A stretch of 64,000 nucleotides of DNA, taken from Babylonia areolata (taxonomy: Eukaryota; Mollusca; Gastropoda; Neogastropoda; Buccinidae). The stretch is taken from assembly GCF_041734735.1 (NCBI RefSeq), contig NC_134879.1:5449503-5513502 (forward strand), read 5' to 3'. Positions within the stretch are counted from its first letter, which is position 1, and each line of letters opens with the position of its first letter. The translations under genes and the position numbers were made by a program. Positions 1 through 35,794 of the stretch are shown piece by piece. The notes beneath the pieces were generated by a model, which saw nothing but the letters and a program-made list of their open reading frames with translations, did no database searches and had not been told where the DNA came from.

Positions 1-443
1 TGTGTGTTTTTGTTGGGTTTTTTGTTTTGTTTTGTTTTGTTTTTGTTGTTGAGAAATTGAAAATTCCATGAGGGTCTTTATCTGTGTGCATAAGTGTTCC
101 ACTGACTGTTTGAGAGTTGGTTAATTTAACTGTATGAATTTGTCAGGTGTTGTGCAGGGATTCTAGAGGTAATGAAAACCTGAGGAGGTCATGAAATTTC
201 AAAAGTATTTTTACCGTACCAGGATTAGAAGAATCATGTATTTTGAAAAGCTGATTCAGTCTTAGAAAAGTCATGGACTTACAGAGATAGACATTCAAGA
301 AGAAAAGGAAGACGTGCACAACACACATTCTCTGTATAATACTATGGATATGTTTATAAAAAAAATAAATAAATAAAAAAAATCTTTGTGTAACCCCTTT
401 TCAACCCTTGAATCCGTTAAAAATGTTACTGAACTTGAATATG

Positions 444-464
444 CACACACACACACATACACAC

Positions 465-509
<45 letters not shown>
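444..509 (+). repeat. (AC)n microsatellite
   Basis: Near-perfect CA repeat upstream of the first visible TPC exon; 1-572 otherwise holds only intron. Confidence 0.95.
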
Positions 510-511
<2 letters not shown>

Positions 512-572
512 TTGAATACAGCCTTTAAGATAATAATGACAGTTATATAGTTAATATATAGTCTTGTTTCAG

Positions 573-23934
<23,362 letters not shown>

Positions 23935-24644
23935 CATAATGCATAGGGTGAACGACAGTGTCACAGTGAGCACCACTGTGGGCCTGTGTGTGTGCAAACC
24001 CTGACAAGCTGTAAGTGAAACAAGTGGACTGAAATGAGCAGCTGCGAGTATGCAGTGAGCTCTTGTGACAAACTAATTTGAATTGTGCTGAACATACTTG
24101 GGGATCAGTTGTGAACTTTTGAGCAAACGCTGAACACATTAGCAGCTGTTATGAAGAGCTGCGGACCAAAACTGTATTTCTGATTGCCAGTAATGTAGAT
24201 TTCCACAGAGGAAAAGAAGACTTTGGTGAATAAATATGAGCCTGATATGAACCAAAGGACCTGAATTATAAAAGTGAATGTACGGTGGAGCTTTTATGTG
24301 GACTCCAATGAACATTTGTGTTGCTAGGATGACCTCAACCAGTGTTCACTAGGGTTACTGTGCATTGAGTGTTTTCGGTGATCTTCTTGAATGGCAGACA
24401 GGTTGCAGCTGCTTTGCAGAGGAAAACCTGATTTGGTGCATGTTTTTATCTCCAGCTACTGAATGTATATTTGCTGTTGTGGCATGGAGGAATTATGAGG
24501 GAAAGTGTTGTTTTTCTGGGTCGATTGTTTATTGCATGGTGATTGCTAATTGAATTATTACATGGTGATTGCTAATTGAATTATAGCATGGTGATTGGTA
24601 ATTGAACTTTAATAGTAAAAGACTGTCAGCAAGAATGATACTGT

Positions 24645-24677
<33 letters not shown>

Positions 24678-24688
24678 ACACACGCACA

Positions 24689-24719
<31 letters not shown>

Positions 24720-25025
24720 TACACACACACACACATGCACATGTCGTCTAATATCAGTAATAGTGAAAAGACTCTAAACTAAAGAAGAACACACACATGC
24801 ACCACACCACACAAGATTGAAAGATTCAGTGAGAAGTAGGTATTGTTATGTTAAAGTGCATGTTGATCTGGATGTTGTGAAAAGATGTGCAGTGATTTAA
24901 GATTTTTTTTTAATTCTCTTGTTCATGACTTTAAGAAGAAATTAATGAATTTCAACCTTTTTTGTCATAAATTTTGAAATCATATTGTATTGATATTTCA
25001 AGCAATAAATCATGATACACAGTTT
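23935..25025 (+). other. Probable TPC 3' UTR with candidate poly(A) signals
   Basis: Non-coding sequence follows the TGA. AATAAA occurs at 24229-24234 and at 25004-25009, either of which could end the transcript. The stretch includes a CA/CG microsatellite (about 24645-24737). The true end is unknown. Confidence 0.4.
24645..24737 (+). repeat. (CA)n with CG interruptions
   Basis: CA repeats with CGCGCG islands within the probable TPC 3' UTR. Confidence 0.9.
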
Positions 25026-25257
25026 GAAAATATTAAGATAAATGTTGATATTTTCAGTCGCAGGCTTGATGAAAAAATATTTGTTCATTAATGTATAGTG
25101 ATCATGTACCTCTCACATTGTGATGATCATCTCAAGTAATTATCCTCAGGCACCATAATAATGATGTTTACCCCAGGCTTTTGGGATCTGTTGATATCCA
25201 GGAAATAAATATAGGCTTCTCCACTCCGCACCAGATGAAAATGGTTGATAACTGATT

Positions 25258-25397
25258 TTGAATGGCAAACACCCCTGAAAACGGAGTATGGCTGCCTACA
25301 TGGTGGGGTAAAAAGGGCCATACATGCATGTAAAAGCCCACTTGTGTACATACAAGTGAATGTGGGAGTTGCAGCCCACAAACAAAGAAGAAGAATG
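25258..25397 (+). mobile_element. SINE family C 3' fragment
   Basis: It runs from AACACCCCTGAAAACGGAG to GTTGCAGCCCACAAACAAAG and a GAA tail. It lies downstream of the TPC gene. Confidence 0.7.
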
Positions 25398-27294
25398 GTA
25401 AACTATACCATCATATATATATGTGTGTGTGTGTGGATGTGTATGAACTATGACAGTCTGGCTTGCTGTCAGTTTTTAAGCACATTTTAGCAAAATGAAA
25501 ATGAACAGTTCTTGTAATTATGTTGATTGGAGTTTCTCAGTATTCATTGGTAATGAATAAACAAGGTAGAAAATTTAAATCGAATGACACTGATCATTCT
25601 GTTAGCAAGCTTTTTGGGCAAAAGAAGTCATTCACATTGGGTACATTGGACAAACAAAATGAGCTACGTCCTTTGACTTCTACATCCTGTCACTTTCCTT
25701 TCCTATAAATATATATACTCTTTTTTTTTTAAATATGTTTTTTAATTATTCTAGATCATAATTGCATGTGTTCCATGCAAATAGACAGTGAATAAAAAAA
25801 GAGGGTATATTCATGTTTATTAAGTCTGTTTCTGGACCAGACTGATATTGTTGGACAGTTAATTTCTTTGTGTGCTCAAATTGCAGGTTCCTACATACTG
25901 TTCAGGGTATATCCAGTGTTCCATTTCAGTGTTTAAATCAAATCGCTGCTGAATTTCTAGGCCTCCAAAATGGACTACAGCTGCCATTGGTTTAATACAG
26001 GTGTAAAATTGGTCATGACATGTGGAAAGCAAACTCATGAATGTGGGATGTGCACCACATAAATGCTTTTTTTAAAAAAAAGAAAAGAAACTGCTGAATT
26101 TTCAAAATTGAGTTGAGAAAAAAATAAACACAATATTTAGTTGAGTGACTGGTTATCAGCGCCCCTTGATGCCCTGATTGCATTGGAACTATTTCTTCTT
26201 TCGCCTGCTTCAGTATTAAAACTGAGAACGTGGAGGAGGATTCATTGGAAAAAACTGATTAAAAAAAAAGGAAATCAGCAGTTAAAGTTTTGCGACCACA
26301 AAAAACTGCTCCATACAATAAGGCTGTTTACTGTGCAGACTGCTTAGAACAATCTGATTTAACCGGCATTATTTTCTTTGCGCAGCATAATCATGTATGT
26401 GGGAAACTTTCAGTTTTTTGCATGAAGTTTTGGTTTGTGAATATTAATACCACAACACAAATATCATTATTGATTTGAGTGGCAGTGTTGTTTTATATCA
26501 TGATAATTTTTTTGCTCAATGCTGTTTTGATGAACTGCTGAAATGAAGAGTTTTGTTTTTGCTAAACCTCTTCTGTTTGTGTTTTTGATGAAAATAGTGT
26601 GTATTCTTAATTTTGAAAATATTTAAATCTGGATGTTTTTATGTATGAGAGAATTTGGTATAAACTGACAATACTCAAATTACTTCTCAATACCTTAGAT
26701 ACTCTAAGTGGGGCAAATTGTTGTATACAGTGAGTCATAAAACGCTAGGTTAAGTTGGAAAAGTGGGTGATACTATCTTGTGCATGCATATTGAATGTGT
26801 GACAAAATGTTAATATCAGTGAGCATTGTGCATGCATTTGTTTAAATGTCATCTCATACATTACTTGACAGTAACAACCAGTGACTTTTGAACAAAAACT
26901 AATCAGAAACCAGAAAAAAAAAGATTTATATTTAGTGTCTGTCTTTTTAATGTGTTCTTCATGCAATGAGACAAAGAAAGTTCAGAATGACTGTATGTCT
27001 AATTTTTTTTTATAGAGTTGAGACCAGGCCAGAGGCTTTTTTATGCAGCCTTTTAGGAAGTTGAATCCAGACCTTGTGCAATAGTGTTGTACAGACATGC
27101 TGCAGACATACGCAAATTCTTGTCTATTAACTCTTGTAACTGATGCACAAAGCTCTTGCTTTGAAGACAAACTTTTGATGTGTTTGATATATATGTCTGA
27201 CAATGAGATGGGGAGTGATATTAGTATACTGCTTTTTTTCTGTGGGTTTGACAGATTTATATGTTCATTTGAGCCTAAAACACAACAGCCTGAT
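25398..27294. other. Intergenic stretch without recognised content
   Basis: A/T-rich, no conserved coding block and no repeat family recognised. Any long TPC 3' UTR would run here. Confidence 0.4.
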
Positions 27295-28015
27295 ATCAAC
27301 TGCTCTGTGTATTGGAGTTAATTTAGTTTCAGTCACTTGCATTATGCTTGGTCTTTATGGTAACTGCTCTGTGTATTCGAGTGAATCTAGTTCCAATCAC
27401 TTATGTTTGGTCTGTTTGGTAACTGCTCTGTGTACTGGAGTTATCTAGGCAGTCACTTGTATTATGTTTGGTCTGTTTAGTTTGTGTGTGTATACAGGAG
27501 TAATCTCGTTCCATTCGTTGGTTTCTATTGTTGGGTGTGTGTTGCATTCATTTTGTGTATTGTTGGAGGAAGGTGGCAGAGTGGTTCAGACACCTGTCTG
27601 CCAACACAGAGTCCACGAGGGTCTGGGTTCAAACCCCACTCTCGCCATTTCTCTCCAGCTTGACTGGAAAATCAAACTGAGCATTTACTCGTTCAGATGA
27701 GACAATATGCTGAGGTCCGGTGTGCAACAGGCACATGGTGCACTGAAAAAGAAAACACATGGCAACAAGAGTGTTGTCCTCTGGAAAAAATTCTGTAAAA
27801 GAAATCAACTCAGACACATACACAAATATACATGCATGCACTCAAGGCCAGACTAAGTGCTTTGGGTTATGCTGTTGGTTAGGCCTCTGCCTAGCAGATG
27901 TGGTGTAGCATATATGGATTTGTCCGAATGCAGTGACGCCTTCTTTAGAAACTGAAACTTGTCTATTGTTTTTAAATTCCAGTCACTTGTTTTATGTTTG
28001 TTTGGTTTGGTATTT
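27295..28015 (+). repeat. Diffuse ~60-bp tandem repeat split by a SINE
   Basis: AACTGCTCTGTGTATTGGAG and CAGTCACTTG...TATGTTTGGTCTG recur three to four times before 27530. The CAGTCACTTG part returns at about 27980, after the family A SINE. Confidence 0.6.
27563..27958 (+). mobile_element. SINE, family A (full length)
   Basis: The order of head (GTGGCAGAGTGG, GGTTCAAACCCC), central domain and tail is the same as in the 19033-19440 copy. It interrupts a diffuse tandem repeat that resumes at about 27960, so the insertion is younger than that array. Confidence 0.78.
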
Positions 28016-28870
28016 GTGTGTGGTGTATATGTTGGTTGGTTGTTGGTTTCATTTTTTTCTTTTAACAAGGCTGAAACTTTTTTTCTTTCATACATGATGT
28101 ATTTGCTGGTATATTCAGATTATCAGCTTCAGCAGGCTTCACCTCAAACCCTCTCTTGCAAGGAGTGGAATTGGGGAACTTTTATATCTTCTCTACACAA
28201 GGTATGTAGTGATATATTTTTTTGTCAGCTCACTTTAGAATTGTTCACTTTACTCATGGGTGATCCAGGGCCATGGCCGATGTTTGGATGTTGGGAATCA
28301 AATGTGCTGACAATGTGTTGATGTATATAATCAGACTGTAGTACTAAGCAGATTTAAGTCTTTGGCATATTTTTTGCCATGTTCTCTTGTGTGTCAATTA
28401 TTTTTGAAAAATATTTGATTATTGTTTAATGAGGCATAGAGTCCAAATATTTTGCTAAAATGTATATTAATATATCTGGTAAATCAAGATAATCAAACGA
28501 TTTGCACAAATTAGATTTAGGGTGTGTGTGCGTGTGTGTGTGTGTGTGTGCTCTTTTTATTCAAAACATTTTGGTAATATATTTATTGGCAATATGTTTG
28601 GCAAAAAAAAAAAAAAAAAAAAAAATCAAAGAATTTCTATGAATAATCAAGTTCAGGGATTTTTTTTAAACATATTTTGTTAGCTTTATGTCATAAACAG
28701 TGTCACAGCTGTTGCATGTGCAGTATTTCTGAACTGGTTATGTGGATACCTAAAACTCCATGTGTAAATGTGTGAATCAGAAGGACGTTTTTTTGTAGCT
28801 GTTTTTTTTTGTTGTTGTTCCTATGGTGATCTGCTTGAAAGACATTGTGTTATGGCTCAATACTTTTGTT

Positions 28871-29440
28871 TATATCAGAGTCACAACCAAAGTCACAACC
28901 TCCAGCCTAACGATGGAAGTTGAAGCCGTGACACATGCCCTCCAGTGGCTATCGTCCTTCCATACGCCCGGAAACCAACATGCCATGATCCTAACCGACT
29001 CAATGAACCTCATACAGAAAATTGAAAACGGAATGGGAAGCCCAGAGTGGCATAACGCAATGCGCAACTTTCAGATTAAAAAACTCACATGGTCATACTG
29101 CCCGGGACATGCAGGTGTTAAGGGAAATGAGCGAGCTGACAGACTTGCTGGTAACGCAACACCAACGAGCAGCCTACATCTAGGAAAATCGGAAATCCTC
29201 AGAAAAGTCAAAGAATACCAAAAAGAACAGGTACAAGGCCATCACACCATTGATCGCCTCAAAGAAATAAAAGCAGAGAGAGGGAGCGGCCGCAAATCTA
29301 ACATGAAAGGTAGAGCACGATGCTTTGCAAATCAAACAAATATCGGCATCATTTCCAAACCAACATTGCGCAAATTTCTTCAAAACGGAACAGAGTCTCT
29401 GTGGGCCTTTCCAAATACAATAGACCGAGCAACACACTAG
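28871..29440 (+). mobile_element. LINE fragment with RNase H domain (I/jockey-like)
   Basis: Translation shows an RNase H core: MEVEAVTHALQWLSS (catalytic Glu), MILTDSMNLIQKIE (Asp) and GHAGVKGNERADRLAGNA (His/Asp). It is followed by a linker ending in RCFANQTNIGIIS. The first catalytic strand is missing. LINEs of the I group carry such a domain after the reverse transcriptase. It lies between TPC and KIZ. Confidence 0.75.
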
Positions 29441-29712
29441 ATGCCACGTTCTTGGCATCAGAGATCTTTTCCCATCCCTCTTGCGGCCAGTCAGTGGCGG
29501 CTGTGTGTGTTTGTGTGTATGTGTGGGTCTGTGTTTTTGAGTGCGTTTGTGAATGCGCGAGAGTGAAATTGCACACAAGTGTCAGGAGAGATATGTGTAC
29601 GTGTGTGTGTGTGTGTGTGAGGGGAGGTGGGAGTGCGGGGGGAGGTGGGGTAGAGGATGAGGTATGTGAGTGTATGCATGCCTACACTGTGGGAGCAACA
29701 GGATATTGGAAC

Positions 29713-29716
<4 letters not shown>

Positions 29717-29758
<42 letters not shown>
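29717..29758 (+). repeat. (TA)n microsatellite
   Basis: Perfect TA run in GT-rich DNA. Confidence 0.95.
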
Positions 29759-29815
29759 ATCTTTGTATGTACGTGTGTGGGGTTGGGGGTGGGAGATATG
29801 GGCGTATGTGTGTGT

Positions 29816-30203
29816 GCCTGTACAAGTAAGTGTTCATCTCTGTGAGTGTGTGTTTGTGTGTGTGTGTGTGCCGTGGAAGCTGCGATACGTAGACTAGAAA
29901 TAAGTGTGTGGAGGAGGGGGTAGAGGAGGTGCAAGGTAATGTGTGTGTGTGTATGTGTGTGTTGGAGCTCATGTACGTTTATATGTATTTGACTGTGCTT
30001 TCATATGTGCTTGTACAAGTAAGTGTTCATCTCTGTGAGTGTGTGTTTGTGTGTGTGTGTGTGTGTGCCGTGGAAGCTGCGATACTTAGACTAGAAATGA
30101 GTGTGTGGAGGAGGGGGGTAGAGGAGGTGCACGGTAATGCGTGTGTGTGTGTGTGTGTTGGAGCTCATGTACGTTTATATGTATTTGACTGTGCTTTCAT
30201 ATA
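29816..30203 (+). repeat. ~193-bp tandem duplication
   Basis: ACAAGTAAGTGTTCATCTCT, CCGTGGAAGCTGCGATAC and GTACGTTTATATGTATTTGA recur in the same order at about 193 bp spacing, with few differences. Confidence 0.85.
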
Positions 30204-30299
30204 TGTGAAACTGCATGTCTGGTGCATTTCTGTTATGCATGTGTGGGTGTATGTGTGAATGTGTGTCTTCATATTTTACATTTATTTGCTTATTTATCA

Positions 30300-30397
30300 C
30301 CATTGTTGTCTTATTTATTTATTTATTTATGTTTTATTATTATCATTTTATTAGTATTACTAATATTATTACTACTACCTTTTTCTATATTATAATT

Positions 30398-30429
<32 letters not shown>

Positions 30430-30460
30430 TGCAAGCTTATCTATTATTTATTCCCCTGTT

Positions 30461-30522
<62 letters not shown>
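30300..30522 (+). repeat. (TTTA)n, poly(T) and (GT)n
   Basis: TTTA repeats, a run of about 32 T, then GT repeats directly before a SINE tail fragment. Confidence 0.9.
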
Positions 30523-30523
<1 letters not shown>

Positions 30524-30528
30524 CTCAA

Positions 30529-30649
30529 GGCCTGACTAAGCGCGTTGGGTTACGCTGCTGGTCAGGCATCTGCTTGGCAGATGTGGTGTAGCGTATATGG
30601 TTTTGTCCGAACGCAGTGACGCCTCCTTGAGCTACTGAAACTGAAACTA
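30529..30649 (+). mobile_element. SINE family A tail fragment
   Basis: The tail domain alone (CTGCTGGTCAGGCATCTGC, GTTTTGTCCGAACGCAGTG) ends in CTGAAACTGAAACT. The head is absent, and a poly(T)/GT tract lies directly upstream. Confidence 0.7.
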
Positions 30650-30756
30650 TATCAGAGATTAACAACTTACAGTTGGGGCAAACAGTAAAATGAGAATTGT
30701 GTGATCATTTTTTTCTTCACTGAAACCGAGAATTCATTTACTGGCTATGCCTCTGA

Positions 30757-30982
30757 GAAGGACTGTGACTCTCAAATTAGGATGCAAGGCTTCACTGGCT
30801 TTTAGTGCTGCAGCCTTGGGAGCTGGTTGGCCTTTGGCGACCATCCCACTGCCAACTGTCCTGAAGCCTTCTTGGCCAAGAGAGTGGGGATATGACTTGG
30901 GCAAGACACTCCACTGTAATGAAAATCTAGCAGCTACCTGCTGTGCTGTTCTGATGGTCAGTCAGACACCACTGACAGTGTT
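30757..30982 (+). repeat. Dispersed repeat D, copy 1
   Basis: CACTGGCTTTTAGTGCTG, GACCATCCCACTGCCAACTG and CTTGGGCAAGACACTCCAC recur in order at 37855-38072. The family was not identified. Confidence 0.6.
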
Positions 30983-33414
30983 GCAAAAGTTATGATTAGG
31001 ATTATGTTTCGGCTGTTCGAACCTCATTTTGAAGAAGCTTAAAACTTTTTTTTTTTTTTAATGTAAATCATTTTAATTTGTTCAGAAGATGGGATAGGAA
31101 CCAAAAACAAAAGAAAATGAACAAACAAAAAACTGATGCATCCAACATTTTCATGTTTCCAGCTTATAAAATCATTGGGTTTATTGGATCTCTAAAGGTT
31201 CAAGAAAATTTTGGTTGTCACATTTGTGGGACTCTTTATGCCTAAGGAAATCAGTAAAAAGTTTGGTTTTGTTGAAAGCGTGTGAACGATAACTCAAATG
31301 AACTGCTGAAGCATCAAGTCTCAGACGTGTATCAGTGTCTGGATGAAGGACAGGGTTTGTGGTATGGGAGAGATATGGGCGTTGGAGTGTCATTGTTCTG
31401 GCGTGTGTGATGGGCATGTTTTGGTCAGTGACTGGACATATCTCCCATCACCTGTGGTAAAGCAGTGTGTGTTGGGTGTGAATGTGAAGGGGTCAGTGAG
31501 TGGTAGTGTTAAATGCTTTTTGCTATTTTAGTTCATACAACAAGAGACAAAGATTTCAGTATAAATAGCATCCCTGCATTCCGGAAATTCTGTGCCAGAA
31601 ATTTCTTTTCTGTCACTCTCTCTGTTTCTGCCTTTTTTCTGTCTTCACTGTTGTCTCCTTTTTCTGCCTTCCCAGGCCATTCCCCTTTCTTTCTTTCTTC
31701 AAGCAAGCCTTGACACTTTTTTCTCTTTTCCATAGTCTAGGTCTAGGTAGTGAAATTGTAAACACTGGAATGGGCATTAGCTGTCCATTCTGCAGTGTTA
31801 TTTGCGTATATGGCCCTTTAATATATTTTTTGTTTGGCTTTGAAGTATTGTTTTTTCTTTTTTGATGATTTTTTGTAATCTGGGGATGATAAATTAAGTG
31901 GAATGGCTGGCATCCTCAGCATGGCCTAGTCTTATTTGCCAGAAGGAGCTAAATGGTTGGGATACTGCATCATGAACTGTGTTTTATGGGTTTGTCTTAG
32001 TGGGTTTTTTTTATGTAGATGCAACAGTTTTGTGTTGATGCAGTTGAGCATTTTTATGGTTTGACAGTCCTGATACGGCCCTGTGCGGTCGACTGGACTA
32101 TAAGCAACAAGAAAAAGAATAAGAGACAAAGACATCAACATTTTACATCAGGCCACTGCTTTGCAAATAATGAGAAAAACATGTATATAACTGACTGTTT
32201 AATTGGTCTTTTTTACATTATGATTAAATATACAATTGATTGTATTATATTTGTTTTGTTTTGTTGGGTACTCATTGGTGCTCAAAGATATTCATATTTG
32301 TTTGGAGATTACAGAACATGGTGACATGGTATATGTGGGTGTGTTCATGATTATAATCTTAATGCACTGTTTTAAGTAGGGTATTTCAAAGTAAAGAAAA
32401 ATTAAGAAGTGTGCTACAACAATAGAATTAAGGGCTATGTACCAACGAAATGTTGATTTTTTTTTTTTTAAGGGAAAAAAAGGCATAAATGTATCAAACG
32501 TACTGGACATTACTAGTCTCTGTGTGTGTCGTTATGTGTTTCTCTCTTTTTTTTCTTCTTTTCTTTTTTAACAACAAAATATATGCTATGGTATTCCATA
32601 TTTACTAAGTTCCTTTTTTTGCTGCAATATTGCAGTTGTGGTACCAAATTTTTATTTCATTCATATATTCGTTGACAGTACATGTGTACTGCTTGTGTGC
32701 AAACAACATTACCAATGACTGTGCCTTAACAAAATGGAGCTATTTTGTATCTTGTATCTTGCCATTTAGATTGATTTTACTAAAGGTTAACAAGAAAACG
32801 TCAAAAACCTGCATTCCAAAAACCTTGATTTTAATTTTTATGTTTATAAAATGAATAAATGATTGATTTAAAGATGGTCTTTTATCTCAGATGTGCACAT
32901 CTGAACATATTTAATCACGCTTTACATATTTACTTATGTACTTATGTAATTGTTTATTTTTTTCTGATTTTTTACAGTTTTTTTGTTTTACATTTCTTAG
33001 AAAATATTTATCAGGTCAGAGAGTTTGTGGGGTTTTTTTTTGTTTTGTTTTTTTAATTATTAAAATCTGAATTGTGTCTCTCTCCATTTGCATTCTTTTT
33101 TGTTTATTTGCTAGTTTGCTTCATATATTGTATAAATTCAAATATCCTAGGAATGCTTTGCTTGCAACATTTCTTATTCATTACCACCACCACCACCACC
33201 ACCATTCCCGAACATGTTTTCTCTTCCTTACTATTTCTGTCTCCCAGCAACCAAGTGTGGTTGGCTGGTTTGCTGAAACCACATTAGTGGATAGCCTGTA
33301 AATATTGCACTCGCTGTATCTTCCTCGTATTATTTCATTTGGAGGTTACGTTTTGTGTGTTGAGGTCCTTCTGTCTACCTGTTGCTGTATATATTATTTA
33401 CACGCTTACACACA

Positions 33415-33493
<79 letters not shown>

Positions 33494-33914
33494 TGGTATA
33501 ACATTATTTTATCCATGGCACAAAAATTTTACTCTGGCAAGAACAAATTTTACCAGATGTGGAATTTTACTAGATATGACACAATTTACTATCTCGATAT
33601 ACAAGTATATCTCCTTGAGCAATAAAGGCACGTGTTTAACTCAACATGACATATTCCTGTTCATGAGTGTGGAAGTGTATGTGCACCATGTGCTTCAAAC
33701 ATAATGGATGAGAAAGTTAGTGTGTGCAAATGTTCCCATGTTCATGAATGTGTTTGTATATGTGCTTATTCAGTGCATTGTTCAAAACAGTGAAACGACA
33801 TTTTTAGAGGAACACACACACTTAAAGAAATAAACCTTTGCAGCTATTTCTAAAGTATTACCCTCATTCATCCAGAAAAGCAGCTGAGCTGTGAAGCAAC
33901 GTGAAACTTTATTC
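30983..33914. other. Intergenic stretch, mostly unrecognised
   Basis: A/T-rich with several AATAAA hexamers (for example near 32850). It holds a CAC repeat (33183-33204) and the TA/TG microsatellite. No gene or known element was seen. Confidence 0.4.
33418..33495 (+). repeat. (TA)n(TG)n microsatellite
   Basis: TA repeats passing into TG repeats. Confidence 0.95.
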
Positions 33915-33992
33915 ATTTATATTCTGCTGATATGGATACTTATATAGTGTCCATCCGTGGTCGGAGACCAAGCTCTAAGCGTTTTACAAATA
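33915..33992 (-). mobile_element. LINE 3' end fragment
   Basis: GATACTTATATAGTGTCCAT and GGTCGGAGACCAAGCTCTAA are the reverse complement of the 44585-44650 LINE tail. Confidence 0.6.
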
Positions 33993-35076
33993 CAAAGTCG
34001 TCATATCATACAATGTGTATCCATAAGAAACATAATACATGGCTTTTTTCTGTCAAAGAGACACTGTACGTGGAAAATAATTACATTCAACAAATTGAAA
34101 CAAGAGATATGTGTATATATCATTTGTTTGCTTCTTAAGATATATGTACATATCACATATTTGTGAACATGGACATGCAAGACTGTATGGTTTGCACTGG
34201 TAAAAGATACATTATCACAAAAATAACCACTGACATGCATCAATGTATGCCTGAAAATGTTACCATGTAACATCTGATTATTGGCTTAATCATGTACCTT
34301 CAGCTGAAGTCCAAATGAAATGAATGAATCAAAGCTGTATTTGACACACCACTTCAAATTGAACCTTGTCTCATGAAACTGTTTAAAATGAAATTCGTTT
34401 ACACATACTATACTTTTTATTTACATGCGCAACAAGTCAGTGCTACTAAACAGCCATGTCATCCACAAATACATGAAACATTACCATGTATAAAACAACC
34501 TCATAAAACAATCACCTGAACATGTGACTTAATCATGTGCACAACTGAGCAAGAATTTGAGCCCCAGGTAGACTGGAGTGATAGGTGCAAACAACATGTA
34601 ACCAACATAAAACTTCAATATTCTGACATGACCATCCACCAGCAGACAAAACTAGGGAATGTGAAAGCTTTCTAAGCTGCCGTGATGAAATGTATCTGTT
34701 GGGTGAACATACTTTTACAACTGATTGCGTAAAGGAAAACTGGAGAGTGAGATGTGCAAAAGGCTGTCTCATGGACCATGTTCATTCTCTAAAAGCCAAA
34801 GGTCTTTCTTAAGACTTGTCATAAACAGCATGGGCTCAGTAAAGCATATGTTGCTCTGTAAAGAAAACCCTTGTGTCCATCTCAAATCAGTTCAGTTACT
34901 ATTTCAGTTTCCAGTCAGTTTCAAAGAGGCGTTAAAGTGTGTGGGCAGATCCATATACTATACACATCAGACGTTAAAAAAATGAATGAAAAAACAGTAA
35001 GAAAAAGGAGTAGATGCCTGACCTTCATATAAACCCAACACGCTGATCAGGTCTTGAGTGCCTATCCTAGCTGATA

Positions 35077-35302
35077 GTCATAGGAATCAAAACTGTTGTA
35101 GTCACAAAGTAAGGTCTTGCACCACACTCCAGTCAGTTCGTCATAGAAATCAAAATCGTCCTGGTCACAAAGAAAACTCTAGCGTCAATCTCCAATTAAT
35201 TCAGCTGCTAGTCATAGAAATCAAAATCGTCCTGGTCACAAAGAAAACTCTAGCACCACTCTCCAATCAGTTCAGCTGCTAGTCATAGAAATCAAAATCA
35301 TC
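35077..35302 (-). repeat. Tandem copies of the KIZ stop-codon region
   Basis: GTCATAGAAATCAAAATCGT occurs at 35140, 35211 and 35282 (the last in the coding exon), plus a diverged copy at 35077. Unit length is 71, 71 and 63 bp. Each copy, on the minus strand, re-encodes the last residues DDFDFYD, and at least the closest copies also the stop. Confidence 0.88.
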
Positions 35303-35794
35303 CTTGTCTTCCTCAGCGTCAGGTTTCTTGCTGCTCCCCAGAATGGCTGGCTCCATTTCAGAGTCTGTCTCAAAGTCTGATCCCAGCCTCAGACCTCCTG
35401 AAGAATAAAGGAGGAGTGAGTGAATGAATTAAATCTTATAGTTCTAGGAATACGCATTTGATGGCAATCAGATCTGAACAGCATTTAAGCTCTTTAGCCC
35501 ACCTGAAAATGAGTAAGTGACACTTCAGATCAAGGCTAAAACGCAAGAAGGGGACATTCTGGCCACTGAAAATATCAGCAAGGGACATTATCAATGGTGA
35601 GAATGTCCCTGGAGGTCATTTCCTGCGGTCAAACTGTCCTGTGGGGATGTTTCCAGGTGGGGGACAATCTGGGATACTACACTGGGACCCTCAGATTGAA
35701 AGTCCAACACTTTGACCACTCAGCTATTGCGCCCGTCAACTCACCTGCCCTTTTCTGGCCTTGGCTGGAACCACCGGTGGAGCCAAACACTGAC
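35279..35794 (-). CDS. KIZ: KIZ exons 14-15: acidic C-terminus and stop
   Basis: Exon 14 (35745-35794, 50 nt) encodes SVFGSTGGSSQGQKRAG. Exon 15 (35279-35397) encodes GLRLGSDFETDSEMEPAIL and ends EEDKDDFDFYD. The small exon 14 is needed: joining exon 13 directly to exon 15 breaks the phase, while 13-14-15 keeps it. A C-type SINE head starts within about 10 nt of the exon 14 donor. The stop region is repeated downstream. Confidence 0.85.

Noticed and set aside
28095-28210. A possible exon (SDYQLQQASPQTLSCKEWNW) with a following GTATGT
   Set aside because: No homology recognised, no matching partner exon, and it lies in a repeat-rich intergenic stretch.
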